From Gemmataceae bacterium (GTDB lineage: Bacteria; Planctomycetota; Planctomycetia; Gemmatales; Gemmataceae): a stretch of 14,646 nt of DNA. Each line of letters starts with the position of its first letter. The stretch's first letter is position 1. The notes under the pieces were generated by a model, which was not told the DNA's origin, searched no databases, and saw nothing but the letters and a program-made list of their open reading frames with translations. This document shows positions 7,542 through 13,491 of the stretch, piece after piece. The stretch covers positions 1-14,646 of the forward strand of contig SIAL01000037.1 in the NCBI GenBank assembly GCA_009691815.1. Direction: 5' to 3'. The translations under genes were made by a program, and so were the position numbers.

Positions 7542-7573
7542 CCTTGCAAAATCCCCAAGCCAAGTTTGCAAGG
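7542..7573 (+). terminator. Candidate terminator hairpin after the haem-motif gene
   Basis: CCTTGCAAA (7542-7550) pairs perfectly with TTTGCAAGG (7565-7573) around a 14-base loop, 38 bases past the stop codon. The downstream tract is only mildly U-rich (ATATTTCGGTTT), so termination efficiency is uncertain. It lies in the 322-base gap before accB, whose other content is the repeat pair at 7668-7784. Confidence 0.45.
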
Positions 7574-7667
7574 ATATTTCGGTTTCAAGGGTGAAAGTCG
7601 TATCCAAAAAACATTGAAACCGGGTTATCCAGAGGGAAACATCCCACTTTTTCGTTTCTTCTAGGTT

Positions 7668-7784
7668 GGATCTGGTCTTACCCTTGGCGATACCCTCCCC
7701 AAGGTTCTTGTACCAGAGGTTCTCCTGCTATCTACGCCGGGGATCTGGTTTTAGCCTTGGCGATACCCTCCCCAAGGTTCCAGA
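7668..7784 (+). repeat. Pair of 40-base direct repeats with nested stems upstream of accB
   Basis: Copy 1 (7668-7707) and copy 2 (7741-7780) match at 38 of 40 positions. Each contains CCTTGG and CCAAGG spaced by 11 bases (7682-7687 with 7699-7704; 7755-7760 with 7772-7777). In each copy an outer arm also pairs across the inner stem: TCTGGT 7671-7676 with ACCAGA 7712-7717, and TCTGG 7744-7748 with CCAGA 7780-7784. The outer right arm is kept although its distance from the inner stem differs. Copy 2 ends about 41 bases before the accB start. A structured leader RNA, a tandem operator or a REP-like element are all possible. Confidence 0.75.
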
Positions 7785-7825
7785 AATTCTTAATATGAAT
7801 AGTTACTAAGCAAGGACCAAAACTA

Positions 7826-8359
7826 ATGGCACGCAACCCCAGTCGGCAACCCAAAACGCAGGAGAAGGAAGCCGTGACGGAAAGCAAAAAGCCGACCATG
7901 ACCGCCGGGCCTTTTGATTTGGACACGGTGCGCAATTTGGTCAACCTGATGAAGGAACATGAGCTTTGGGAAATCGAACTAGCTGATGGAGGGCGGAGCA
8001 TCAAGCTAAAACGGGGGGGGGCGGTGGCGCATTCTCCAGTGATTTCGGCCCCAATGTCTATTTCCGCCCCGATATCCGGGCCTTCACCTGCTAGGGAGCC
8101 TGCGATTCCCGCCAAAAAACTCCTCGAAATCAAAAGCCCCACTCCTGGTACTTACTACTCCCAGGAAAAACCAGGGTCAAAACCCTATGCCGAGGTTGGC
8201 AAAAAAATTACTCCTACTAGCGTGGTTTGCGTAATCGAAGCCATGAAGATTTTCAACGATATCATGGCCGAAATTACGGGAACTATTGTGGAAATAGTGG
8301 TGGAGAATAAGCAACCGGTGGAATACGGTCAGGTTTTATTCCGAGTAGACCCTTCTTAA
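7826..8359 (+). CDS. accB: Biotin carboxyl carrier protein of acetyl-CoA carboxylase
   Basis: This 177-residue protein carries the biotin that shuttles carboxyl groups between biotin carboxylase and carboxyltransferase when acetyl-CoA is converted to malonyl-CoA in the cytoplasm. The N-terminal part (about 28-64) holds the AccB dimerisation-type helix and strand (FDLDTVRNLVNLMKEHELWE, then SIKLKR). A Pro/Ala/Ser linker (about 65-97) follows, then a lipoyl/biotinyl domain starting at SPTPGTYY. The biotin acceptor is Lys141 within EAMK. The length is close to that of typical AccB proteins. AGGA stands 9 bases before the ATG at 7826, and the frame opens immediately before accC, 67 bases away, so co-transcription is likely. 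Regulation may involve the duplicated stem element upstream. A run of nine G (8013-8021) lies just at the start of the linker. Confidence 0.95.
   Translation: MARNPSRQPKTQEKEAVTESKKPTMTAGPFDLDTVRNLVNLMKEHELWEIELADGGRSIKLKRGGAVAHSPVISAPMSISAPISGPSPAREPAIPAKKLLEIKSPTPGTYYSQEKPGSKPYAEVGKKITPTSVVCVIEAMKIFNDIMAEITGTIVEIVVENKQPVEYGQVLFRVDPS
8013..8021 (+). repeat. Run of nine G inside accB
   Basis: The homopolymer encodes Arg-Gly-Gly-Ala (CGG GGG GGG GCG) at the start of the flexible linker. A gain or loss of one G would shift the frame before the biotin domain and inactivate the protein. The frame is intact at nine G here. Confidence 0.95.
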
Positions 8360-8426
8360 AAGTTGTCTCCCCAAAGGTCCCCCCAGTTTAGCTTTTTGGC
8401 AATTCTTTCACCCGTAGGTATGCTTC

Positions 8427-9776
8427 ATGTTTCAGCGCATTATGGTCGCCAATCGCGGCGAAATAGCCCTTCGAATCATTCGGGCGTGTCGCGAAATGGG
8501 GATTGAGGTTGTCGCGGTCTATTCCGAAGCGGATCGGGGAGCACCCTATCTTTCTTTGGCGAATCAGGCCATTTGTATTGGCCCAGCCCTTGCGTCCGAA
8601 AGCTACCTAAATATACCTCGGTTAATCAGCGCGGCAGAAATCGCGGATGTCCAAGCTATCCATCCAGGCTACGGGTTTCTCTCGGAAAACGCTCATTTTG
8701 CCGAAGTCTGCCAATCTTGCAAAATCGAATTCATTGGGCCCCCACACGAAGCTATGCGTCAACTTGGCAACAAAAACGAAGCTCGCAAACTGGCAAAGAA
8801 TGCGGGGGTAAAGGTGGTTCCGGGCTCGGAAGGACTGATTACCTCTGAGGAAGAGGCTGTGGCCTTGGCTTCCCAAATGGGTTATCCGGTGTTGATAAAG
8901 GCTTCTGCGGGCGGTGGAGGCCGCGGTATGCGTGTGGCCCATAATGACATCGCCTTAAAGACAGGCTTGGCCTCGGCAAGCCAAGAGGCGGAGAACGCCT
9001 TCAAAGACGGTTCGGTCTACATGGAAAAATACATCGAGCAGCCCCGCCATGTCGAAGTTCAGGTGATTGGCGATCAACATGGTAATTTGGTTCACCTTTG
9101 GGAACGCGATTGTAGCCTTCAACGCCGCCACCAAAAACTGGTCGAGGAATCCCCCGCCCCCAATTTGCCCCCTTCTGTTCGCGAGGCGATTTGTGCCGCC
9201 GCCTTAAAGTTGGTCAAGGCGGCTAACTATTACTCCGCAGGGACGGTGGAATTTCTCGTTGATAAAAACAATGATTTTTACTTCATTGAAGTCAACACTC
9301 GCATTCAGGTGGAACATCCTGTTACCGAATTGGTAACAGGTGTCGACTTGATCAAAGAAATGATTCGGGTTGCCGCTGGGGAAAAACTCTCCTTCACCCA
9401 AAAGGACATTGTTCATCGGGGCGCGTCGTTTGAGGTGCGAGTAAACGCGGAGGACCCGGCCCACAATTACCGACCTTCCCCGGGAAAAATCACCAAATGG
9501 CAACTGCCCGGCGGGCCGGGCGTTCGGGTGGACACCCACGCGACGGCTGGGTACACAGTTCCATCGAATTACGATTCCATGGTGGCCAAGCTTTTGGTCC
9601 ACGCACCCGATCGTATGCAAGCGGTTGCCCGAATGCGGCGGGCCTTAGCCGAGTTTCAAGTGGAGGGAATTGCCACAACCCTGCCATTGCTCCGGGAAAT
9701 ATTTCAAAACATGGCCTTTGTCGAAGGCCGGGTGGACACCACCTTCATCGAACGAACCTATTACAACAAGGGATAA
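8427..9776 (+). CDS. accC: Biotin carboxylase subunit of acetyl-CoA carboxylase
   Basis: The 449-residue enzyme uses ATP and bicarbonate to carboxylate the biotin carried by AccB, the first half-reaction of acetyl-CoA carboxylase. It shows the full ATP-grasp architecture: the N-terminal domain from RIMVANRGEIALRII (4-18), IHPGYGFLSEN (78-88), the glycine-rich ATP loop KASAGGGGRGMR (158-169), HVEVQVIGD (208-216), and the active-site segment EVNTRIQVEHPVTE (288-301). Arg292, Glu296 and Arg338 fall at the same numbers as the catalytic residues of the E. coli enzyme. The length equals that of single-subunit bacterial AccC, so it is not a fused multidomain carboxylase. AGG stands about 8 bases before the ATG at 8427. 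It follows accB closely in one operon; accA and accD are not in this window. The stop codon lies inside a tandem duplication that also holds the terminators. Confidence 0.97.
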   Translation: MFQRIMVANRGEIALRIIRACREMGIEVVAVYSEADRGAPYLSLANQAICIGPALASESYLNIPRLISAAEIADVQAIHPGYGFLSENAHFAEVCQSCKIEFIGPPHEAMRQLGNKNEARKLAKNAGVKVVPGSEGLITSEEEAVALASQMGYPVLIKASAGGGGRGMRVAHNDIALKTGLASASQEAENAFKDGSVYMEKYIEQPRHVEVQVIGDQHGNLVHLWERDCSLQRRHQKLVEESPAPNLPPSVREAICAAALKLVKAANYYSAGTVEFLVDKNNDFYFIEVNTRIQVEHPVTELVTGVDLIKEMIRVAAGEKLSFTQKDIVHRGASFEVRVNAEDPAHNYRPSPGKITKWQLPGGPGVRVDTHATAGYTVPSNYDSMVAKLLVHAPDRMQAVARMRRALAEFQVEGIATTLPLLREIFQNMAFVEGRVDTTFIERTYYNKG

Positions 9777-9793
9777 TTTTCCCAAAAGCAAAT

Positions 9794-9820
9794 GCCCCGG
9801 GACAAACCTAGGGCCTTTTT
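9794..9820 (+). terminator. First accC terminator (copy 1)
   Basis: GCCC (9794-9797) pairs with GGGC (9811-9814), a C/A mismatch follows, and GGG/CCT extends the stem around a short loop; C and five T follow at 9815-9820. The flanking A-run needed for minus-strand function is degraded compared with copy 2, so this copy may now serve mainly accC. Confidence 0.7.
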
Positions 9821-9878
9821 CGTTGTTCAACCAAGCCTGCTAAACCTAGTCTCGAAACCAGGGATAATTTTCCCAAAT

Positions 9879-9912
9879 AAAAAGGCCCCGGGACAGAACC
9901 CAGGGCCTTTTT
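9879..9912. terminator. Bidirectional terminator (copy 2)
   Basis: AAAAAGGCCC (9879-9888) pairs with GGGCCTTTTT (9903-9912), with a C/A mismatch and then GGG/CCC closing a 6-base loop (ACAGAA). A-run and T-run flank the stem, so it can end transcripts from both sides: accC on the plus strand and the cytochrome-like gene, which stops at 9938, on the minus strand. Confidence 0.85.
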
Positions 9913-9937
9913 ATTGTTCAATTTAAGCCAGCTCAAC

Positions 9938-10540
9938 CTAGTCTCGAAAAGTAGTATGGCACTCATTGCAAGAGCGATAGAGGCTGGAAGCGGAAGACTT
10001 GATTTTGGCCGAGTTTTTGGACTTTGCCGCCGCGGCTAAGTCTTTGGCACTGTCTTTCATAAGGGTGTTGAATTCAGCCCATTTTTCTTTGGATTTGGAT
10101 TTGTCCTTGTTTTCGGGCCATTTGGATTCACTAACCATTGCGATTGCAAGGATCTGGTGAGCGGCAACGCTAACGGCGCTCTCCAGCCTGGTGGCATCCG
10201 CGGGACTCAGCGGTTTCTTGGCCAAGGAAATCAGTTTGGATTCCAACCCGTCTTCATTGGGGGGAACGAAGCCCGCCACGGGGCCAAAACCGATGCCACC
10301 ACGGGCCCTTGGTTTGAAAGAGTGCATGATGGGATCGAGGTCGAATTTTTCAAGTTCCTTGACCTTGGAAGCGTCGCCAGAAGCAAGGGATTCGCCGGTG
10401 GCGATAACGGTTGCCTGAATTTTTTTGGCAATTTCTTTTTTGTCTTGTGCCCGGGCCTGAGGAACCCATTGCATACCAAATGCAAGAACAAAAGCGGATC
10501 CGGTCAAGCTGGTAAGCAACCAGCGGGGGGAAAAGGTCAT
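9938..10540 (-). CDS. Exported cytochrome c'-like protein (class II cytochrome c fold)
   Basis: The 200-residue product has a signal peptide (hydrophobic residues about 8-24, likely cut after QARA) and a helical, Lys/Ala-rich mature part. Its only haem motif, CNECH (Cys191, Cys194, His195), lies six residues from the C-terminus, which is the arrangement of class II cytochromes c (cytochrome c', c-556). In that class a four-helix bundle binds one haem c with the motif in the last helix. A role in periplasmic electron transfer or gas/haem binding is inferred from the fold. AGGAG stands 7 bases before the ATG at 10540. It lies 160 bases downstream of the TRASH-domain gene in the same direction; two hairpins fill that gap. 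Its last codons are part of the tandem duplication described at 9770-9949. Confidence 0.8.
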   Translation of the reverse strand: MTFSPRWLLTSLTGSAFVLAFGMQWVPQARAQDKKEIAKKIQATVIATGESLASGDASKVKELEKFDLDPIMHSFKPRARGGIGFGPVAGFVPPNEDGLESKLISLAKKPLSPADATRLESAVSVAAHQILAIAMVSESKWPENKDKSKSKEKWAEFNTLMKDSAKDLAAAAKSKNSAKIKSSASSLYRSCNECHTTFRD

Positions 10541-10568
10541 AAATAGCTCCTAATTTTGACTTCGAAAC

Positions 10569-10631
10569 GGGGATTCCAACCGTCATCCCCTGTCACTTTA
10601 ACCAAGGTGGGAGGGGTGGCACTTCCACCCC
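10569..10631 (-). other. Two hairpins upstream of the cytochrome-like gene
   Basis: GGGGTGG (10613-10619) pairs with CCACCCC (10625-10631) around a 5-base loop, a strong 7-bp stem. GGGGAT (10569-10574) pairs with ATCCCC (10585-10590) around 10 bases. Neither is followed by a T-run on the minus strand. They may attenuate or process the message between the TRASH-domain gene and the cytochrome-like gene. Confidence 0.45.
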
Positions 10632-10700
10632 AATTCTACCCCATTAGTCTATGCAAGCTGGAGGGGCAGATCAAGGATTTGTTTAGGGATAGTTTGGGGT

Positions 10701-11396
10701 TTACTTTTTCTTCTTGGCTTTGAATTCGGCGATGTATTTTTCAGGGGTTTCCTTGAAGGCGTCGGCACAGCCTGAACAGCAAACATAAAAGGTTTCGCCC
10801 TTAAAGCTAACGGTCATGGTGCCCGCTCCACCTGAAACCACACATTCATTCTTTTTCTGGGCGGCCCCCAAGCTTTCTCCTTCTTTGGTGGCTTGAACGA
10901 TATAAACCCCGGTAAAAAGGGTCCTGCCTTCTTCTGCTTTTTTGAAGCGATAGAGAAATCGAATCCCCTCGGCGGCCGTATTCATAACCAGTTGTTGGCG
11001 TTCATCCGATTTTTTATCCAACCTTTCGAGCGTGAGGATGTCCTTGGCAAACTTCCCGGTGAAAACCAATTTTTCGCCTTTGATATCAATCGCGTCCAGT
11101 TGATATGCTTTTTTCTCGGTTAGATAGCGTAGTTCGCCCCCTTTTAGGTACTTGCCGCCGCCAATTTTCATCATCAAGGAAACCTCATCGCCCTTAAATT
11201 TCCAGCTCCATTCGATGGTTTCCGACCAGATGGGAACTACTTTATTCCGACCGTCCGGGCCACCGGATGCTTTCCATTGGCCCACAAATTCCTGCAATTT
11301 TTGCAGGGCTTCCTTGGAATCGTCTGCGGCCAGGGAAGTTCCTTGGCACAGGGAACTGCAGAGACAATAAAAGCCAATTAAGGCAAGAAATCGCAT
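10701..11396 (-). CDS. Exported lipocalin-like protein with C-terminal TRASH/YHS metal-binding domain
   Basis: The 231-residue product starts with a signal peptide (residues about 1-23). Residues about 29-170 open with LQKLQEFVGQWKASGG and continue as repeated beta strands, which resembles the lipocalin-like fold of DUF1579-type proteins; this assignment is by pattern only. Residues 180-227 form a TRASH/YHS-type module: Cys184 in NEC, then FYVCCSGC with Cys206, Cys207 and Cys210, and FKETPEKYIAEF, which together fit a C-x21-C-x3-C metal site. The protein ends in KKKK. In this superfamily the cysteines bind heavy metals such as copper or zinc. AAGGAG stands 7 bases before the ATG at 11396. It follows the isomerase-like gene after 40 bases, so the two are probably co-transcribed. 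Metal sensing, chaperoning or storage outside the cytoplasm is inferred. Confidence 0.75.
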   Translation of the reverse strand: MRFLALIGFYCLCSSLCQGTSLAADDSKEALQKLQEFVGQWKASGGPDGRNKVVPIWSETIEWSWKFKGDEVSLMMKIGGGKYLKGGELRYLTEKKAYQLDAIDIKGEKLVFTGKFAKDILTLERLDKKSDERQQLVMNTAAEGIRFLYRFKKAEEGRTLFTGVYIVQATKEGESLGAAQKKNECVVSGGAGTMTVSFKGETFYVCCSGCADAFKETPEKYIAEFKAKKKK

Positions 11397-11436
11397 GAAT
11401 CACTCCTTGAATAGGGGTATGAAATTAGTCAATTTG

Positions 11437-12264
11437 TCAGGTCGAGAGGGTTTCGCAACGCCTCATGTAGGACAGACTTTCCTTGGCAATGGTTTCCGGA
11501 TCGGGTAAATAATCAAAAACTTCCACGGAAACCCAACCGGGATAATGGATTTTGTGAAGAGCTTCAAAGATGGGACGAAAATCCACTTTACCAAATCCTG
11601 GCCCCCGGCGATTGGCGTCGTTGGCGTGAAAATGGCGAAGGTGTCTCCATGAGTTCTCGATAATCTGAGGAATGGATTGCTCCTCGGAGGACATTGCTTT
11701 TACATCTAGGTGAAGGCCCAAAAGAGGATGGTGAAATTCATCAAGAATGGAGCAAACCTCCTCCGCAGTGAGGAGGAAATCAGTTTCTTGGGAAGATAAT
11801 GGCTCCAGAAGGAAAGAGATCTCTGTTTTTTCCAACAAGGGCAAGATTCGTTCGAGGGAATCCACAAAAAACTCCCTCGCTTGGGCGGCGGTGTAGCCTT
11901 CGGGAATTTTTCGCTGCAGTGGGGAGCCAAAAACCATCAAATGGCCGCCCAAATCCTGACAGGCGAGGGCCAATTCACCGATATAAGCAGCGGTTTTTTG
12001 ACGAACCAAGGGATCCGGGCTGGTTACTTGAAATCCTTGGGTTTTTGCCAATAGCCAATGCAGACCAATGACCTCAAGGCCGTGGGATTCGACCAATTGG
12101 CGATATTCAGACCTTGCCTTGGCATCCCATTGAGTAATGAGGGGTGCCAAGGTAAACGGGGCAACTTCAAGAGCTTTGTAACCTACTTTGGCGGCAACCT
12201 CACAGGAACGGGCATGGTCCCAACCGTCAAAGGTTTCATTGCAAATGGCATAGGGAAAGGTCAT
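11437..12264 (-). CDS. Xylose-isomerase-like TIM barrel sugar isomerase/epimerase
   Basis: A second member of the AP endonuclease 2/xylose isomerase-like superfamily, 275 residues and cytoplasmic (no signal peptide). Metal ligands are placed as in ketose 3-epimerases and hydroxypyruvate isomerases: Glu154 in LLEPLS, Asp187 in LHLDVKAM, His213 in HFHANDAN and Glu248 in VSVEVFDY. GPGFGKVDFRPIF (221-233) is the loop that follows the conserved His. It shares only superfamily motifs with the barrel protein at 4826-5647, so the two are not recent duplicates. The ATG at 12264 lies 43 bases after the recA stop; GGAG is about 12 bases upstream, so the ribosome site is weak and translation may depend on recA read-through. 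The substrate is unknown. Confidence 0.85.
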   Translation of the reverse strand: MTFPYAICNETFDGWDHARSCEVAAKVGYKALEVAPFTLAPLITQWDAKARSEYRQLVESHGLEVIGLHWLLAKTQGFQVTSPDPLVRQKTAAYIGELALACQDLGGHLMVFGSPLQRKIPEGYTAAQAREFFVDSLERILPLLEKTEISFLLEPLSSQETDFLLTAEEVCSILDEFHHPLLGLHLDVKAMSSEEQSIPQIIENSWRHLRHFHANDANRRGPGFGKVDFRPIFEALHKIHYPGWVSVEVFDYLPDPETIAKESLSYMRRCETLST

Positions 12265-12307
12265 GCGCAGGAATCTCCGGATTGGCCCGGGAAGAACTCC
12301 AGATATC

Positions 12308-13393
12308 CTATTTCTTTTTTGTGGTGGCCTCGGTTTTTTCCACTTTTTCCTGTTTGGGAGATTCTAGCTTGGCGACCGCTCCTGCCGTGGGAGTAGGCCC
12401 TGCCAAAAGCTCTTTTTTAATGAGAATCTTGCGACGGATTTCTTCGTATATTTTGGGATTTTCACGAAGGAATTGTTTGGAGTTTTCGCGTCCCTGGCCT
12501 AATCGGGTTTCCCCATAGTTGATCCAAGCCCCCGATTTGTCAACCAATTTTTCTTCGATGGCCAGGTCGATCAGATCGCCTTCGCGACTAATGCCGCATT
12601 CGTGCATCAAATCAAATTCGGCAACCCGAAAAGGGGGAGCCACCTTGTTTTTAACCACCCGGGCGCGCACCCGGCTGCCTGTGGTTTCATCGCCATCTTT
12701 GATGGAAGTAATCTTTCGAATATCAAGCCGAACGGAGGCGTAAAACTTTAATGCTAACCCGCCCGAGGTGGTTTCCGGGCTGCCAAACATAACCCCGATT
12801 TTTTGCCGAATCTGGTTAATAAAGATAAGGGTACATTTCGAGCGGCTGATGGTCGGAGTGAGGATGCGCATGGCCTGGCTCATGAGGCGGGCTTGAAGGC
12901 CAACATGGGTGTCACCGATTTCCCCTTCGACTTCGGATTTGGGAACAAGGGCCGCCACGGAGTCGATTACGATCACATCCACGGCATTGGATTTGATGAG
13001 CATTTCCGCAATTTTAAGGGCTTCCTCGGCATTGGATGGCTGGCTGACCAAAAGCGCTTCGAGGTCAACGCCGATCCTTCGAGCCCAAGTCGGATCCAAG
13101 GCATGCTCGGCGTCGATGAAGGCGGCCACGCCTCCGCCCTTTTGGGCTTCCGCAACAGCGTGAAGGGCCACGGTTGTTTTGCCCGAGGCCTCTGGGCCAA
13201 AGATTTCGACAATCCTGCCTCTGGGAAACCCTTTGCCTCCCAAGGCAATATCAAGCGAAAGGGCCCCGGTGGAGATGCCGGTGATTTCATTTGCGTTGGC
13301 ACTGCCAAGCTGCATAATGGATCCTTTGCCAAATTGCTTTTCAATTTGGGAGAGAGCGTTCTTCAATTCGCGGTCTTGAACGGGATCAGCCAT
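12308..13393 (-). CDS. recA: Recombinase RecA
   Basis: RecA forms ATP-dependent filaments on single-stranded DNA, drives strand exchange in recombinational repair and stimulates LexA-type self-cleavage. The 361-residue protein has all landmarks: Walker A GPEASGKT (66-73), catalytic Glu97 in DAEHALDP, Walker B VIVIDSVAAL (140-149), the loop L1 region EVEGEIGDTHVG (154-165), and the L2 region starting NQIRQKIG (193-200) with GSPETTSGG (204-212). The SSGKTT of many RecA proteins is ASGKTT here. The C-terminal tail is rich in lysine (ends TTKKK) rather than acidic as in E. coli. AAAGGA stands 8 bases before the ATG at 13393. The gene starts 98 bases after the CCA-enzyme stop and probably has its own promoter there; the isomerase-like gene follows after 43 bases. 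Confidence 0.98.
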   Translation of the reverse strand: MADPVQDRELKNALSQIEKQFGKGSIMQLGSANANEITGISTGALSLDIALGGKGFPRGRIVEIFGPEASGKTTVALHAVAEAQKGGGVAAFIDAEHALDPTWARRIGVDLEALLVSQPSNAEEALKIAEMLIKSNAVDVIVIDSVAALVPKSEVEGEIGDTHVGLQARLMSQAMRILTPTISRSKCTLIFINQIRQKIGVMFGSPETTSGGLALKFYASVRLDIRKITSIKDGDETTGSRVRARVVKNKVAPPFRVAEFDLMHECGISREGDLIDLAIEEKLVDKSGAWINYGETRLGQGRENSKQFLRENPKIYEEIRRKILIKKELLAGPTPTAGAVAKLESPKQEKVEKTEATTKKK

Positions 13394-13443
13394 GGTAGAA
13401 TTCCTTTAAGTGTGCAGTTTTGGAAACATAGTGTACGGATGTC

Positions 13444-13471
13444 ATCCTATCCTAGGATCGGCCGAACGCAA
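13444..13471 (-). promoter_or_regulatory. Candidate recA promoter with overlapping palindromes
   Basis: On the minus strand TTGCGT (13471-13466) is followed after 16 bases by TAGGAT (13449-13444), matching -35 and -10 hexamers at three and four of six positions, about 50 bases before the recA start. Two perfect palindromes overlap it: ATCCTAGGAT (13449-13458) and TCGGCCGA (13458-13465). They could be an operator. They do not match the E. coli LexA box or the GAAC-N4-GTTC box of Gram-positive bacteria. Confidence 0.4.
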
Positions 13472-13491
13472 GATATTTCATAATTTTTTCC

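Larger units (their letters stand above)
9770..9949. repeat. Tandem duplication spanning the convergent accC/cytochrome gene ends
   Basis: Copy 1 (9770-9857) and copy 2 (9861-9949) start with GGGATAATTTTCCC and end with AACCTAGTCTCGAAA, with a GC-rich hairpin between; they are roughly four-fifths identical by eye with small indels. Copy 1 begins in the last codons of accC (Lys-Gly-stop). Copy 2 ends in the last codons of the minus-strand cytochrome-like gene (Phe-Arg-Asp-stop). The other junction of each copy keeps a vestige of the opposite gene end, so the unit spans the whole original intergenic space. Confidence 0.85.

Noticed and set aside
7186..7563. Arginine-rich 125-codon frame on the minus strand
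   Set aside because: The Arg-rich stretch is the reverse reading of the APSTPPNS repeats and has no independent support.
7668..7780. CRISPR-like repeat-spacer arrangement
   Set aside because: There are only two copies, 33 bases of unique sequence between them, no cas gene nearby, and nested stems extending outside the repeat; it is not an array.
13458..13469. Gram-positive type SOS box near recA
   Set aside because: The sequence reads GATC-N4-GAAC, not GAAC-N4-GTTC, so the half-sites have the wrong orientation.
12803..13483. Long open frame (226 codons) on the plus strand opposite recA
   Set aside because: It is antisense to an unmistakable recA and its translation resembles no protein; it follows from the codon composition of recA.
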